Of a stretch of DNA of 64,000 nucleotides, positions 63,680 to 64,000 are shown piece by piece (positions within the stretch are counted from its first letter, which is position 1; each line of letters begins with the position of its first letter). Source of the DNA: Pseudomonadota bacterium (lineage in GTDB: Bacteria; Pseudomonadota; Alphaproteobacteria; Micavibrionales; CSBR16-224); contig CP053449.1 of assembly GCA_013285465.1 (NCBI GenBank), forward strand, positions 1,381,540-1,445,539, written 5' to 3'. Below the pieces are notes generated by a model. That model was not told the origin of the DNA, made no database searches, and saw only the letters and a list, made by a program, of their open reading frames with translations. The translations under genes were made by a program, and so were the position numbers.

Positions 63680-64000
63680 TCACTATCTTCTGAAAAAATT
63701 CCTATTGCAGAACCCAGCCTGTCTATCACTTTTCCTCTATGAGATAGCCCTTCTCGTAAAAATATTTCAGAGAACGCCTCATCCTCAATCAATTTCCTGT
63801 ATCTTCTTTTTAAAACCGCAGGTGGCTGTGTTTCTAAATAATCAATATTCTTACCAACCCCTACTAAAAGTGCTTCCAGCGTTACTAATGATAACTTGTC
63901 AACAGGCGCTCGATTATCAAATATTTTTTGATTTATACAATCAACTGTTCGGGTAAAGTATTCCTGTTTGGAGTTGATAACATCACTATCAATCATACGG
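63676..64000 (-). CDS. C-terminal part of a larger protein, possibly DUF262-type (truncated by window edge)
   Basis: At least 106 residues; the frame stays open to the window end, so the true N terminus is probably beyond 64000 and the methionine at 63996 may be internal. The visible part is helical and charged: KLSLVTLEALLVGVGKNIDYL, LKRRYRKLIEDEAFSE. Coupling to a HEPN-like gene and a helical C terminus are consistent with a DUF262 partner, but the diagnostic N-terminal DUF262 motifs are outside the window. Confidence 0.4.
   Translation of the reverse strand, partial: RMIDSDVINSKQEYFTRTVDCINQKIFDNRAPVDKLSLVTLEALLVGVGKNIDYLETQPPAVLKRRYRKLIEDEAFSEIFLREGLSHRGKVIDRLGSAIGIFSEDSE

Overview
The window is a dense bacterial chromosome segment of about 50% GC with short intergenic gaps. 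Several markers point to an alphaproteobacterium: hom-glpX-recJ, rpmF-plsX-fabH-ihfA-merR, the F1-ATPase inhibitor zeta (DUF1476), the alphaproteobacterial type of SspB, a TIGR02302/DUF4175 protein, flgB-flgC-fliE and a speF-like leader ahead of an ornithine decarboxylase. Two tandem DotA/TraY-family genes suggest a lineage that carries a type IVB (Dot/Icm-like) secretion system, as some Micavibrio-, Rhodospirillales- and Holosporales-like bacteria do. The assignment below class level is inference only.

Layout. 1-2.6 kb (minus): a polyamine operon (structured leader, ornithine decarboxylase, deoxyhypusine-synthase-like protein). 2.8-7.7 kb: a single-domain response regulator, a TauE/SafE permease, two conserved membrane proteins, tRNA-Thr, a small basic protein with dcd, and a DHH phosphoesterase. 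7.7-24 kb (minus): glmU-glmS, hom-glpX-recJ, an OmpA-like lipoprotein, a gamma carbonic anhydrase, rplM-rpsI, a SAM hydrolase with cutA, tRNA-Pro, rpmF-plsX-fabH-ihfA-merR and a winged-helix regulator. A candidate small RNA lies on the plus strand at about 23.67-23.78 kb. 24-32.6 kb: fbaA, a SprA-like putative metalloprotease, gap, the ATPase zeta inhibitor, an ABC exporter pair with sspB, a NifU-domain protein and a ferredoxin-NADP reductase. 32.6-44.4 kb: a methyltransferase, TrkH, a TlpA-like thioredoxin, a tiny LptM-like lipoprotein, TIGR02302, a 767-residue repeat protein of unknown function, a second OmpA-like lipoprotein, fliE-flgC-flgB and a further methyltransferase. 44.4-55.7 kb (minus): a glycerophosphodiester phosphodiesterase, pnp, the two DotA/TraY paralogues, and a degenerate-EAL membrane protein resembling TipF. 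55.7-64 kb: pyrD, an N-formylglutamate amidohydrolase, trmB, metK, a tandem pair of unknown helical-repeat proteins sharing a C-terminal domain, a DUF1223 protein, and at the right edge an AT-rich HEPN-like gene overlapping a truncated gene that looks like part of a DUF262-type defence pair.

Most of the window is housekeeping: amino-sugar, glycolytic and gluconeogenic enzymes, lipid and ribosome genes. The accessory parts most worth attention are the duplicated DotA-like genes, whose promoter regions are duplicated too; the 767-residue repeat protein; the tandem helical-repeat pair; the AT-rich edge locus; and the RNA elements (speF-like leader, candidate sRNA, and a hairpin masking the ribosome-binding site of the SprA-like gene).

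All calls come from reading the sequence by eye. No database search or folding calculation was run.
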